Part shown: in pieces, positions 6,493-13,630 of the stretch | Layout: each line of letters opens with the position of its first letter | Numbering within the stretch: position 1 is the first letter of the stretch | NCBI GenBank assembly: GCA_038233335.1 | Contig: JBBSME010000081.1 | Span: 1 to 13,965, forward strand | Length of the DNA: 13,965 nucleotides | Reading direction: 5' to 3' | DNA from: Iamia sp038233335 | GTDB lineage: Bacteria; Actinomycetota; Acidimicrobiia; Acidimicrobiales; Iamiaceae | The notes under the pieces: model-generated | Database searches by the model: none | The model's input: the letters and a program-made list of their open reading frames with translations, nothing else | What the model was told of the DNA's origin: nothing | Made by a program: the position numbers and the translations under genes

Positions 6493-6864
6493 ATGAGCAA
6501 CAATCCACCCCCCTCGGGGCCCCCCGGGGGCGCGCCGCCGCCCCCCGCGTCGGGCGGAGGGGCTGCGGCCCCGATGCCGGCCGCATCGCAGGGCGGGATC
6601 CTCTCGCCCACCTGGCTGGTGGACAGCCCGGCTCCGGCCGGCTGGGCACCCAAGCAGAAGATGGTCTCGGGCATCCTGGGCATCCTGCTCGGCGCCTGGG
6701 GCATCCACAGCTTCTACCTGGGCAACTCCAAGAAGGGGATCATCCAGATCGTGGCCACGGTCCTCACCTGTGGCCTCGCCGGCATCTGGGGCCTGATCGA
6801 GGGCATCATGATCCTCATCGGCAACGTGAAGACCGACGCCTACGGAGTGCCCCTCACCGAGTAG
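6493..6864 (+). CDS. TM2-domain protein with proline-rich N-terminus (copy 2)
   Basis: A 123-residue paralogue of the preceding gene. Residues 1-53 are a Pro/Gly/Ala-rich region without the long proline runs of copy 1, and include a unique segment (GGILSPTWLVDSPAPAGW). Residues 54-123 are a TM2 domain of exactly the same length as copy 1 (70 residues, no gaps), with 47 of 70 positions identical by my hand alignment; GIIQIV and GIWGLIEGIMIL are unchanged. The strong GGAGG at 6481-6485, 7 nt before the ATG, fixes the start; in-frame codons further upstream lie in the spacer and lack such a site. The pair looks like a tandem duplication whose N-termini have diverged. The function is not known. 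Confidence 0.9.
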   Translation: MSNNPPPSGPPGGAPPPPASGGGAAAPMPAASQGGILSPTWLVDSPAPAGWAPKQKMVSGILGILLGAWGIHSFYLGNSKKGIIQIVATVLTCGLAGIWGLIEGIMILIGNVKTDAYGVPLTE

Positions 6865-6881
6865 GGCACCGGCCCGTCGAG

Positions 6882-6940
6882 CCACCAGACCGCGCCGACC
6901 CCCCGGGGTGGGCGCGCTCTGGCGCGCTCGGGCCTGGTGG
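6882..6940. terminator. Bidirectional terminator region between TM2 copy 2 and mutM
   Basis: CCACCAG (6882-6888) pairs with CTGGTGG (6934-6940). Nested inside is GCGCGC (6912-6917)/GCGCGC (6922-6927), a 6-bp stem with a 4-nt loop, and ACCCC/GGGGT also lies inside. GGCGCGCTC occurs twice as a direct repeat (6911-6919 and 6921-6929). Location in the 85-bp gap between convergent genes fits a shared terminator. Confidence 0.5.
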
Positions 6941-6949
6941 GAGGCTGGC

Positions 6950-7762
6950 TCACCGGCGCTGGCAGACCGGGCAGGAGGTGGTCCCCCGGCCGTCGACCAC
7001 GCTGCGGCGCAGCGCGGTGCCGCACCGGAGGCAGGGGCGGCCGGCCCGTCCGTAGCAGGCCAGCGCATGCTGGTTGCGCCCCTGCCCGCCGTCGACCGTC
7101 CGGTAGTCGCGCAGCGTGGTGCCGCCGTTGGCCAGCCCGTCGGCCAGCGCACCGCGCACCGCGGCGTGGAGCCGGTCGGACCGCTCTCGCCCGACCCGTC
7201 GCGTCCCCGGGCGGATCCGAGCGCGCCACAGCGCCTCGTCGGCGTAGATGTTGCCGACCCCGGCGACCGCCCGTTGGCCGAGGAGCTGGGTCTTGACCCG
7301 GGCGGTGCTGCGGCCGAGGGCCCGCCACAGCCCGTCGGGGGTGAAGGCGTCCTCGAACGGCTCGGGCCCGAGGGCGGCGAGGGTCGGGAGGGTGGTGTGG
7401 TCGTCGGCATCGACGACCGCGATCCGACCGAAGCGTCGGACGTCGCGGAACACGAGGGTCGTCCCGTCGTCCAGCGTCCACCAGGCCCGGACGTGGGCAC
7501 CGTCGGCGGGCAGGTCGGGACGGAGCTGGCCGGTCATGCCCAGGTGGATCACCAGCTCGCCGGGCCCCCGGAGAGGGGTCGGCGCCAGGTCGGCGAGCAG
7601 GTACTTGCCCCGGCGTCGCACCCCGGCGAAGGTGCGGCCCCTCGCCTCGGGGGCGGTGCAGAACTTGGCCGACGGGTGGGCCCCGGCGGCGACCACGGTG
7701 CGCCCCGCCAACACAGGGTCCAGCGCCCTCCTGATCGTCTCGACCTCGGGCAGCTCGGGCAC
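6950..7762 (-). CDS. mutM: Formamidopyrimidine-DNA glycosylase (Fpg/MutM)
   Basis: Base-excision repair enzyme that removes 8-oxoguanine and ring-opened purines and nicks the strand by beta,delta-elimination. The 270-residue protein starts MPELPEVETIRR, giving the catalytic Pro (first residue after Met removal) and Glu. The hairpin lysine is K53 (RRRGKYLL). VIHLGMTGQL, the lesion-recognition motif GVGNIYADEALW, and the C-terminal zinc finger with C244, C247, C264 and C267 around R259 are all present, so it should be active. The start is a GTG at 7762, fixed by the obligatory N-terminus. TAGGTT on the minus strand ends 6 nt before this codon, suggesting a leaderless message. It is divergent from gdh and convergent with the TM2 genes, so it is probably transcribed alone. 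Confidence 0.98.
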   Translation of the reverse strand: MPELPEVETIRRALDPVLAGRTVVAAGAHPSAKFCTAPEARGRTFAGVRRRGKYLLADLAPTPLRGPGELVIHLGMTGQLRPDLPADGAHVRAWWTLDDGTTLVFRDVRRFGRIAVVDADDHTTLPTLAALGPEPFEDAFTPDGLWRALGRSTARVKTQLLGQRAVAGVGNIYADEALWRARIRPGTRRVGRERSDRLHAAVRGALADGLANGGTTLRDYRTVDGGQGRNQHALACYGRAGRPCLRCGTALRRSVVDGRGTTSCPVCQRR

Positions 7763-7768
7763 CGGCCC

Positions 7769-7774
7769 AACCTA
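7769..7774 (-). promoter_or_regulatory. -10 box of mutM, leaderless geometry
   Basis: TAGGTT on the minus strand matches TANNNT and is separated by 6 nt from the GTG at 7762. This start is independently fixed by the MPELPE N-terminus, which makes it the cleanest case of this layout in the window. Confidence 0.5.
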
Positions 7775-7825
7775 CGGTCCGTCGACCGCCATCACCGTTC
7801 CGCTGCACGGACCACGGTGGCCTCC

Positions 7826-7831
7826 TACCAT
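7826..7831 (+). promoter_or_regulatory. Candidate -10 box of gdh
   Basis: TACCAT matches TANNNT; a start site about 7 nt downstream would give a leader of roughly 18-20 nt carrying GGGAGG (7847-7852) in front of the inferred CTG start at 7857. No convincing -35 box is visible. Confidence 0.35.
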
Positions 7832-7856
7832 CCCCCCTGACCAGCCGGGAGGCCCC

Positions 7857-10800
7857 CTGACGACTTCGCTCGAGCCCGCCGAGGCGCCCGACGCCTCTCG
7901 CGCTGCCCGCGAGGGCTTCGCCGAGGTCGTCCAGCGGCGCCTGGCCGACGGCCTGATCGCGTCTCCGGTGGGCCTGGAGAGCGCCCTCGAGCTCATCGCC
8001 TCGGGTCGCGGACGGGGCTGGGAGGCGCGCTCCCGGCCACGGGGGACGGACCTGGTGGCCGGCCACGCGTCCCGGGGCTCGGTCCTCGAGCTGGCCGGCC
8101 CGGACCGGCCGCTCATCGTCACCTCGGTGGAGGAGGAGCTCCGGGGGGCGGGCCGGCGGGTCGCCCAGATCTCTCCGCTGGTCTTCGGCGTGGTGAGGGG
8201 CGACGACGGCGCACTGGCCGACGTCGGTGGGGCGCGCGGCGCGGATCGGGCCGAGGCGTTCCTGCAGATCGAGCTGGAGGACGAGCTGGACGCCGACGAG
8301 GCGGCCTCCACGCTCGACCGCTTGCGCTCGGTGCTGGCCCGGGTCGACGTGGTGACGACGGACTTCGACGCCATGCGCGACCGTCTGGCCCCGCTGGCCG
8401 GGGAGGTCGACGACGCCACGATCGACGGCAACGGTGCCGACGCCAGGGCCACGGTGCGCTGGCTGCTGGACGGCAATGCCCTGCTGCTGGGCCTGGCCCG
8501 CCGTTCGACGTCCGCGGATCCGGGGCCATCCGGGCCGGTCGACCTCGGTCTGTGCCGCGCCGATCCGCCCGTCGAGCTGCCGACCATCGGCGCGCGGGGG
8601 CGAGCGCCCGACCAGGAGCACCCCATCCACATCACCCACCTGGGGCGCACCAGTCCGGTCCACCGGCGCGTCCCCATGCTGCTCGCTGACATCCGCGTCC
8701 CGGGCGGGGAGGGACAGGCGGCGGGCGTCGAGCGTCTGTTGTGGGTGGTCGCCAGGCGGGCGGCGGGCGCCCCCCTGTCGTCGGTGCCGATCCTCCGCGA
8801 GAAGCTGGATCGCATCCTCGAGCGCGAGGACGTCGTCCCCGGCTCCTACGACGAGCAGCACCTCACCCTGCTCTTCCAGTCACTGCCCGAGGACGACCTG
8901 TTCAGCCTGGACGTCGACGACCTCCACGCCCTTCTGCGCGAGCTGGAGGGCCAGGACCGCGACCACAGCATCCGCGTGGTGCTGCGCCCGGCCGAGCACT
9001 CCCACGCGGTCGCGGCCCTGGTGACGGTGCCGGTCGAGCGGTGGACGCGGACCCTCCGCGAGCGCCTGGAGCGGTTCCTCCGAGCCCAGCTCGATGGGGA
9101 GCGCGTCGACGTCGGACTGTCGATCGGAGGCGGCTCGACCTCGGTGACGGCGAGGTTCCTCGTCCACGTCGAGGTCGACATGGAGGTCCCGGACGACCTG
9201 GCGGCCGTGGCGCGCGAGGTGCGGCTGCTCTGTCGGTCATGGGAGGAGCAGCTGGGTTCGGCCCTGGGCGACGACGTGGTCGGGCTGGGCACCACCGCCG
9301 ACGAGACCGCCGGAGTGGTGGCGGCCCGCTGGGCCGGCCGCCTGCCCGAGTCCTACCGCGACTCGGTCACCGCGCTCGACGCGGTGCGCGACGTCCAGGA
9401 GCTCGAGGCCATGGCCCGGGGCGAGGTCGAGCCGGGGATGGAGCCCGGGGCGCGGGTGAAGGCATGGTTCGGACGAGGCCTGGGCGACGACGGGTTCGAC
9501 CGCATGGGCTTGGTCACCGACCATCCGATCGAGCTGTCGCGCCTCCTGCCGGTGCTCGAGAGCCTGGACCTCTGGGTCAGCGACGAGGCCCGCTGGAGCG
9601 CGGGCGACGGGCTCGACCTCCACCACCTCGGGGTGCGCACCCGGAAGCCTCCCGGCGGCGAGGACGAACGGGCTCCGTCGGTGCTGGATCCGGACATCGG
9701 CGCTCGGGTGGCCGACGCGGTCGAGGCGCTGCTGACCGGTCGAGCCGACCGTGACGGTTTGAACCGGCTCGTCCTCCACGGTGGACTGCCGTGGCCCGAC
9801 GTGGGCGTGCTGCGGGCCTACCGGCGCTATCGCCACCAGGTCGACGGCCGCGACGACCAGGCCTACGTCGACGACGTGCTCGTCCGTCACCGGCCCATCG
9901 CGCGGGGGCTGGTCGCCCTGTGGCACGCCCGGTTCGGCCCGCACGCCGAGCCCGGGGCCCGGGAGGCGGCCGCGGCCACGGCCTCCGCCGAGGTCCATCG
10001 GGCCTGCGATGCCCTGACCCGGCTGGACCACGATCGGATCCTGCGGGGGCTGGCCGGCACCATCGACGCCACCCTGCGCACGAACCGCCACCTCCGACCC
10101 CAAGGTCCGCTGGCCCTGAAGCTCGACCCGGCGCATGTGCCCGACGCTCCCCAGCCCGTGCCCTACCGGGAGGTGTTCGTGAGCGGGCGCACGGTGGAGG
10201 GCGTCCACCTGCGGGCCGGGCCGGTGGCGCGGGGAGGCCTGCGAGCCAGCGACCGGATCCAGGACTACCGGTCGGAGGTGCTGGGCCTGATGCGGACGCA
10301 GGTCCTCAAGAACGCCCTCATCGTCCCCACCGGGGCCAAGGGGGGCTTCGTCGTGCGCGAGGGCCCCGACGATGAGGCCGGCGGCGATGGCCGGGAGCGC
10401 GTCGCCCTCGCCTACGACGCCTTCGTCGGGGCCCTGCTCGACGTCACCGACGACATCGAGGGCACCGAGGTCCGGCCCGTGCCCGGCCGCTGGGACGACG
10501 ACGACCCCTACCTCGTGGTCGCGGCCGACAAGGGAACCGCCACCTTCTCCGACCGGGCCAACGCCATGGCCGAGGCCCGCGGCTTCTGGCTCGGCGACGC
10601 CTTCGCCTCCGGCGGGTCGCAGGGCTACGACCACAAGGCCCTGGGCATCACCGCCCGCGGGGCGTGGATGGCCATCGCCCGACACCTGCGCTCCCTGAGC
10701 CTCGACGCCACGCGGGACGAGATCACCGTGGCGGGCGTCGGCGACATGTCCGGCGACGTCTTCGGCAACGGGCTGCTCCACTCCGACCGCCTGCGACTGG

Positions 10801-12641
10801 TGGCCGCCTTCGACCACCGTCACGTGTTCCTCGACCCCGACCCGGATCCGACGGCGTCCTACGCCGAGCGACGCCGGCTCTTCGAGCTGCCTCGCTCGAG
10901 CTGGGCCGACTACGACACGGCCTTGCTGTCGCCCGGCGGTGGGGTGCACTCCCGGTCGGCCAAGGCCGTCCCGCTGACCCCCGAGGTGCGCGCCGCACTG
11001 CGGGTCGACGCCGAGGAGCTGACGCCGCCCGAGCTGGTGCAGGCCGTGCTCCGAGCGCCGGTCGACCTCCTGTACTTCGGCGGCATCGGCACCTACGTCC
11101 GCGCCTCCACCGAGGAGGACCACGTGGTCGACGATCGCGCCAACGCCGACGTACGGGTCGTGGGTCGGGACCTACGGGCCCGCGTCGTCGGCGAGGGAGC
11201 GAACCTGGCCCTCACCCAGCGGGCTCGGATCGAGGTGGCCCGACGGGGTGGGCGCATCAACGTCGACGCCATCGACAACGCCGCCGGGGTCGACTGCTCG
11301 GATCACGAGGTGAACCTCAAGATCCTGCTGGCCCGGGCCGAGGCCGACGGTCGCATCGACCGCGAGGAGCGCGACCGGCTGCTGGCCGACAGCGCGGACG
11401 ACGTCGTCGCCGAGGTGCTGTCCGACTGCGCGGCCCAGAGCGAGTCGCTCGATCGCTCCGAGCGGGCCGCCCCCACCGGCCTGTCCACGGTCAGCCTCGT
11501 GCTGCGGGACCTGGTCGACGAGGGGGTGCTCGACCCCGAGGTCGAAGCCCTCCCCGACGAGGCGGAGCTCCAGTCCCGGGCCGCGGCCGGGGCCGGGATC
11601 ACCCGCCCCGAGCTGGCCATCCTCCTGGCCGGGGTCAAGCGTCGGGTGACCGCGGAGCTGCTGGGCTCGACCGTGCCCGACCAACCCGTCACGCGCGACG
11701 CCCTCGTCGGGTACTTCCCGCCGGCCCTGGCCGACCGCTTCGACGACATCCTCGACCAGCACCGCCTGCGCCGGGAGCTGGTCGCCGCGCAGGTCGCCAA
11801 CGACGTGGTCGACCACCTGGGCATCACCCCCGTCGTCACCCTGGCCGACGAGCTGGGCGTGGGCGTCCCCGATGTGGCCGTCGCCTACTGGGTCGCCCGG
11901 GGCGTGCTGCGGGCGCCCGAGAGGTGGGTCGTCCTGTCCCGACGCCGAGGCGTGGCCGACCCCGACCTCGATCCCGATCCGGTCGACGGCGGCGACCTGC
12001 TGGCCGAGGTCTTGGGCACGCTCACTCGGGACGAGCTGCTCCGTCGGCGCAACCCGCGGGCGGGGGAGTGGGACCCCGCCGGACGCATCGCCGAGGACCG
12101 CCCCGTGGCCGACGCGGTGATGGCCGCCATCTCCGACGACCGCGACCCGGGTCGGCGCCTGGAGCGGTCCCGCCTCGCCACCAAGCTGGTCGCCGGCGGG
12201 CTCGACCCGGCCGTGGCCGAGGAGGCGGCCGACGTCGTCGACCTCGTCGTCGTGCCCCACGTCGCCGACGTCTCCCGGGACCAGGGTCGCGACCCGGTGC
12301 AGGTCCTCGAGGCCTTCCGGGCCGTCGACGACCACCTCGGGCTGGACGACCTGGCCCGTCGCACCCAGGCCCTGAACCCGTCGGACAGCTGGGGCCGGGT
12401 CGCTCGCCGTGGGCTCCTCGACGACCTGGTGGGGATGCGTCGGGAGACGGCCCGCCGGGCCCTGGCGGGGGCGCCCTCCGACGCCGACCCGGCCGAGGCG
12501 GTGGCCCGTCGCCTGGCCGCCGACCCGAGGGCGGCCGAGGATGCGCTGGCACACCGGCGTCGCCTGCTCGGCGCCGACGACCTCGGGCTCGACGCCCTCA
12601 CCGTGGCCGCGCGCGCCGCCCGCCGGGCCGCGGCCCTCTGA
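7857..12641 (+). CDS. gdh: NAD-specific glutamate dehydrogenase, large (about 180 kDa) type
   Basis: Oxidises L-glutamate to 2-oxoglutarate and ammonia with NAD+. From CTG 7857 it is 1,594 residues, the usual size of the large GDH class of actinobacteria and proteobacteria. The first roughly 700 residues hold the regulatory region (ACT-like modules, including ITHLGRTSPVHRRVPMLL and VLRPAEHSHAVAALVTVPVE). The catalytic region follows: RGGLR (792-796), LKNALIVPTGAKGGF with K818 and K828, ADKGTATFSDRANAMA, GGSQGYDHKALGITARGAW, GVGDMSGDVFGNG (960-972), GGIGTYV (1075-1081) and GEGANL (1112-1117, nucleotide-binding part). The C-terminal roughly 400 residues are mostly helical. No ATG, GTG or TTG lies in frame near the expected start: CTG 7857 follows GGGAGG by only 4 nt, and the next GTG (7968) would lose 37 residues. 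In mycobacteria this enzyme class is controlled by GarA. It is probably monocistronic, divergent from mutM. Confidence 0.95.
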   Translation: MTTSLEPAEAPDASRAAREGFAEVVQRRLADGLIASPVGLESALELIASGRGRGWEARSRPRGTDLVAGHASRGSVLELAGPDRPLIVTSVEEELRGAGRRVAQISPLVFGVVRGDDGALADVGGARGADRAEAFLQIELEDELDADEAASTLDRLRSVLARVDVVTTDFDAMRDRLAPLAGEVDDATIDGNGADARATVRWLLDGNALLLGLARRSTSADPGPSGPVDLGLCRADPPVELPTIGARGRAPDQEHPIHITHLGRTSPVHRRVPMLLADIRVPGGEGQAAGVERLLWVVARRAAGAPLSSVPILREKLDRILEREDVVPGSYDEQHLTLLFQSLPEDDLFSLDVDDLHALLRELEGQDRDHSIRVVLRPAEHSHAVAALVTVPVERWTRTLRERLERFLRAQLDGERVDVGLSIGGGSTSVTARFLVHVEVDMEVPDDLAAVAREVRLLCRSWEEQLGSALGDDVVGLGTTADETAGVVAARWAGRLPESYRDSVTALDAVRDVQELEAMARGEVEPGMEPGARVKAWFGRGLGDDGFDRMGLVTDHPIELSRLLPVLESLDLWVSDEARWSAGDGLDLHHLGVRTRKPPGGEDERAPSVLDPDIGARVADAVEALLTGRADRDGLNRLVLHGGLPWPDVGVLRAYRRYRHQVDGRDDQAYVDDVLVRHRPIARGLVALWHARFGPHAEPGAREAAAATASAEVHRACDALTRLDHDRILRGLAGTIDATLRTNRHLRPQGPLALKLDPAHVPDAPQPVPYREVFVSGRTVEGVHLRAGPVARGGLRASDRIQDYRSEVLGLMRTQVLKNALIVPTGAKGGFVVREGPDDEAGGDGRERVALAYDAFVGALLDVTDDIEGTEVRPVPGRWDDDDPYLVVAADKGTATFSDRANAMAEARGFWLGDAFASGGSQGYDHKALGITARGAWMAIARHLRSLSLDATRDEITVAGVGDMSGDVFGNGLLHSDRLRLVAAFDHRHVFLDPDPDPTASYAERRRLFELPRSSWADYDTALLSPGGGVHSRSAKAVPLTPEVRAALRVDAEELTPPELVQAVLRAPVDLLYFGGIGTYVRASTEEDHVVDDRANADVRVVGRDLRARVVGEGANLALTQRARIEVARRGGRINVDAIDNAAGVDCSDHEVNLKILLARAEADGRIDREERDRLLADSADDVVAEVLSDCAAQSESLDRSERAAPTGLSTVSLVLRDLVDEGVLDPEVEALPDEAELQSRAAAGAGITRPELAILLAGVKRRVTAELLGSTVPDQPVTRDALVGYFPPALADRFDDILDQHRLRRELVAAQVANDVVDHLGITPVVTLADELGVGVPDVAVAYWVARGVLRAPERWVVLSRRRGVADPDLDPDPVDGGDLLAEVLGTLTRDELLRRRNPRAGEWDPAGRIAEDRPVADAVMAAISDDRDPGRRLERSRLATKLVAGGLDPAVAEEAADVVDLVVVPHVADVSRDQGRDPVQVLEAFRAVDDHLGLDDLARRTQALNPSDSWGRVARRGLLDDLVGMRRETARRALAGAPSDADPAEAVARRLAADPRAAEDALAHRRRLLGADDLGLDALTVAARAARRAAAL

Positions 12642-12666
12642 TCGCCCGCCGACACCACTGAGGGCG
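12642..12666 (+). terminator. Weak inverted repeat after gdh
   Basis: CGCCC (12644-12648) can pair with GGGCG (12662-12666) around a 13-nt loop just after the gdh stop. It is GC-rich and has no T-tract, so this is a tentative call. Confidence 0.25.
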
Positions 12667-12692
12667 GCGGATCGGCCACGCACTGACAGGGC

Positions 12693-12698
12693 TAGTGT
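12693..12698 (+). promoter_or_regulatory. -10 box of ppk2, leaderless geometry
   Basis: TAGTGT matches TANNNT and ends 8 nt before the GTG at 12707. An in-frame GTG at 12695 overlaps the box, so it is unlikely to be the start if the promoter is real. Confidence 0.4.
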
Positions 12699-12706
12699 CC
12701 GGCCCC

Positions 12707-13519
12707 GTGGCCTCCGCTGACCGCTGGCGCGTCCGTCCCGGTGGTCGCCTCGACCTGGGCGCGATCGACACCGGCGACCCCGCCGGCGCCCCCGGCGACA
12801 AGGGACGAGACCAGCGAGGCCACCTCGCTCCTGGCCATCCGGCCGGCCGAGCTCCAGAGAGGCTGTGGGCCGAGGACCGCCGCAGCCTGCTGCTGGTGCT
12901 CCAAGCCCTCGATGCCGGGGGCAAGGACGGCACGGTCAAGCACGTGTTCCGGGGGATCAACCCGGCCGGGAGGCGGATCACCTCGTTCAAGCAGCCGAGC
13001 GACGAGGAGCTGGCCCACGACTTCCTGTGGCGGGTCCACGTAGCCGCGCCGGCACGGGGCGAGATCGGCGTGTTCAACCGGTCGCACTACGAGGACGTGT
13101 TGATCGCCCGGGTGGCCAAGCTGGTCCCCGAGGAGGTGTGGCGCCCCCGCTTCGATGCGATCTGGGCCTGGGAGGCGCACCTGCCCGCGGCCGGGACCGA
13201 GATCGTCAAGATCTTGCTGCACATCAGCCCCGACGAGCAGGCCCAGAGGTTCCAGGCCCGCCTCGACGATCTCAGCAAGCACTGGAAGTTCCGGCTGGCC
13301 GACCTCGAGGTCCGCGACCAGTGGGACGAGTACCAGGCGGCCTACACCGAGGCCATCGAACGGACCACGACCGACGAGGCGCCGTGGTACGTGGTGCCGG
13401 CTGATCGCAAGTGGTACCGCAACTGGGCCGTCAGCACGATCCTGGTCGAGCACCTGGAGAAGCTGGACCCGCAGTGGGCGTCGAGGGCTACCTGGCCACG
13501 GTCAAGTCGGGGGTGGTGA
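12707..13519 (+). CDS. ppk2: PPK2-family polyphosphate kinase, with a probable compensated frameshift
   Basis: PPK2 enzymes use polyphosphate to phosphorylate nucleoside mono- or diphosphates. The 270-residue product has the P-loop GGKDGT (K73), SFKQPSDEELAHDFLWRVH, the lid/Walker B region GVFNRSHYEDVL, and the C-terminal hallmark WYVVPADRKWYRNWAV. These point to the AMP/ADP-phosphorylating type; substrate is not decided by sequence alone. The segment between GDK (ending 12802) and RLWAED (starting 12859) does not look like the family in this frame. In the +1 frame it reads RDETSEATSLLAIRPAELQ, which does resemble the expected amphipathic helix. One extra G near 12803 and one missing base near 12858 would explain it. 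The last 13 residues after LDPQW also look atypical. GTG 12707 is chosen from the promoter position; GTG 12695 would add four residues. Confidence 0.88.
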   Translation: MASADRWRVRPGGRLDLGAIDTGDPAGAPGDKGRDQRGHLAPGHPAGRAPERLWAEDRRSLLLVLQALDAGGKDGTVKHVFRGINPAGRRITSFKQPSDEELAHDFLWRVHVAAPARGEIGVFNRSHYEDVLIARVAKLVPEEVWRPRFDAIWAWEAHLPAAGTEIVKILLHISPDEQAQRFQARLDDLSKHWKFRLADLEVRDQWDEYQAAYTEAIERTTTDEAPWYVVPADRKWYRNWAVSTILVEHLEKLDPQWASRATWPRSSRGW

Positions 13520-13528
13520 CCCGCGAGG

Positions 13529-13550
13529 GTGGCGCCCGCACCGGCACCAC
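13529..13550 (+). terminator. Candidate terminator hairpin after ppk2
   Basis: GTGG (13529-13532) pairs with CCAC (13547-13550) and GCC (13534-13536) with GGC (13543-13545), separated by one mismatch, around a 6-nt loop. It begins 10 nt after the ppk2 stop. There is no T-tract. Confidence 0.3.
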
Positions 13551-13630
13551 GCCCGGCCGACTGGTCCGCGGCGCCCGCCCCAGCCCCGTCGCCTGACCCC
13601 ACCCGCTCTCCGTCGCCCGAGGTACCGGCT

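Noticed and set aside
6840..8861. 673-codon minus-strand frame running through mutM and the gdh start
   Set aside because: Only the mutM frame (6950-7762) encodes a recognisable protein in this stretch; the longer frame is low-complexity.
9237..11123. 628-codon minus-strand frame antisense to gdh
   Set aside because: No family features; it mirrors codon bias of the glutamate dehydrogenase on the other strand.
10664..12661. 665-codon plus-strand frame overlapping the gdh 3' half
   Set aside because: Arg/Pro/Gly-rich shadow in another frame of gdh, without motifs or a ribosome binding site.
13083..13110. Asn in place of Asp in the PPK2 FNRSHYED motif as an inactivating change
   Set aside because: As I recall, Asn at this place occurs in active members of this PPK2 subgroup, so it is not evidence of loss of function.
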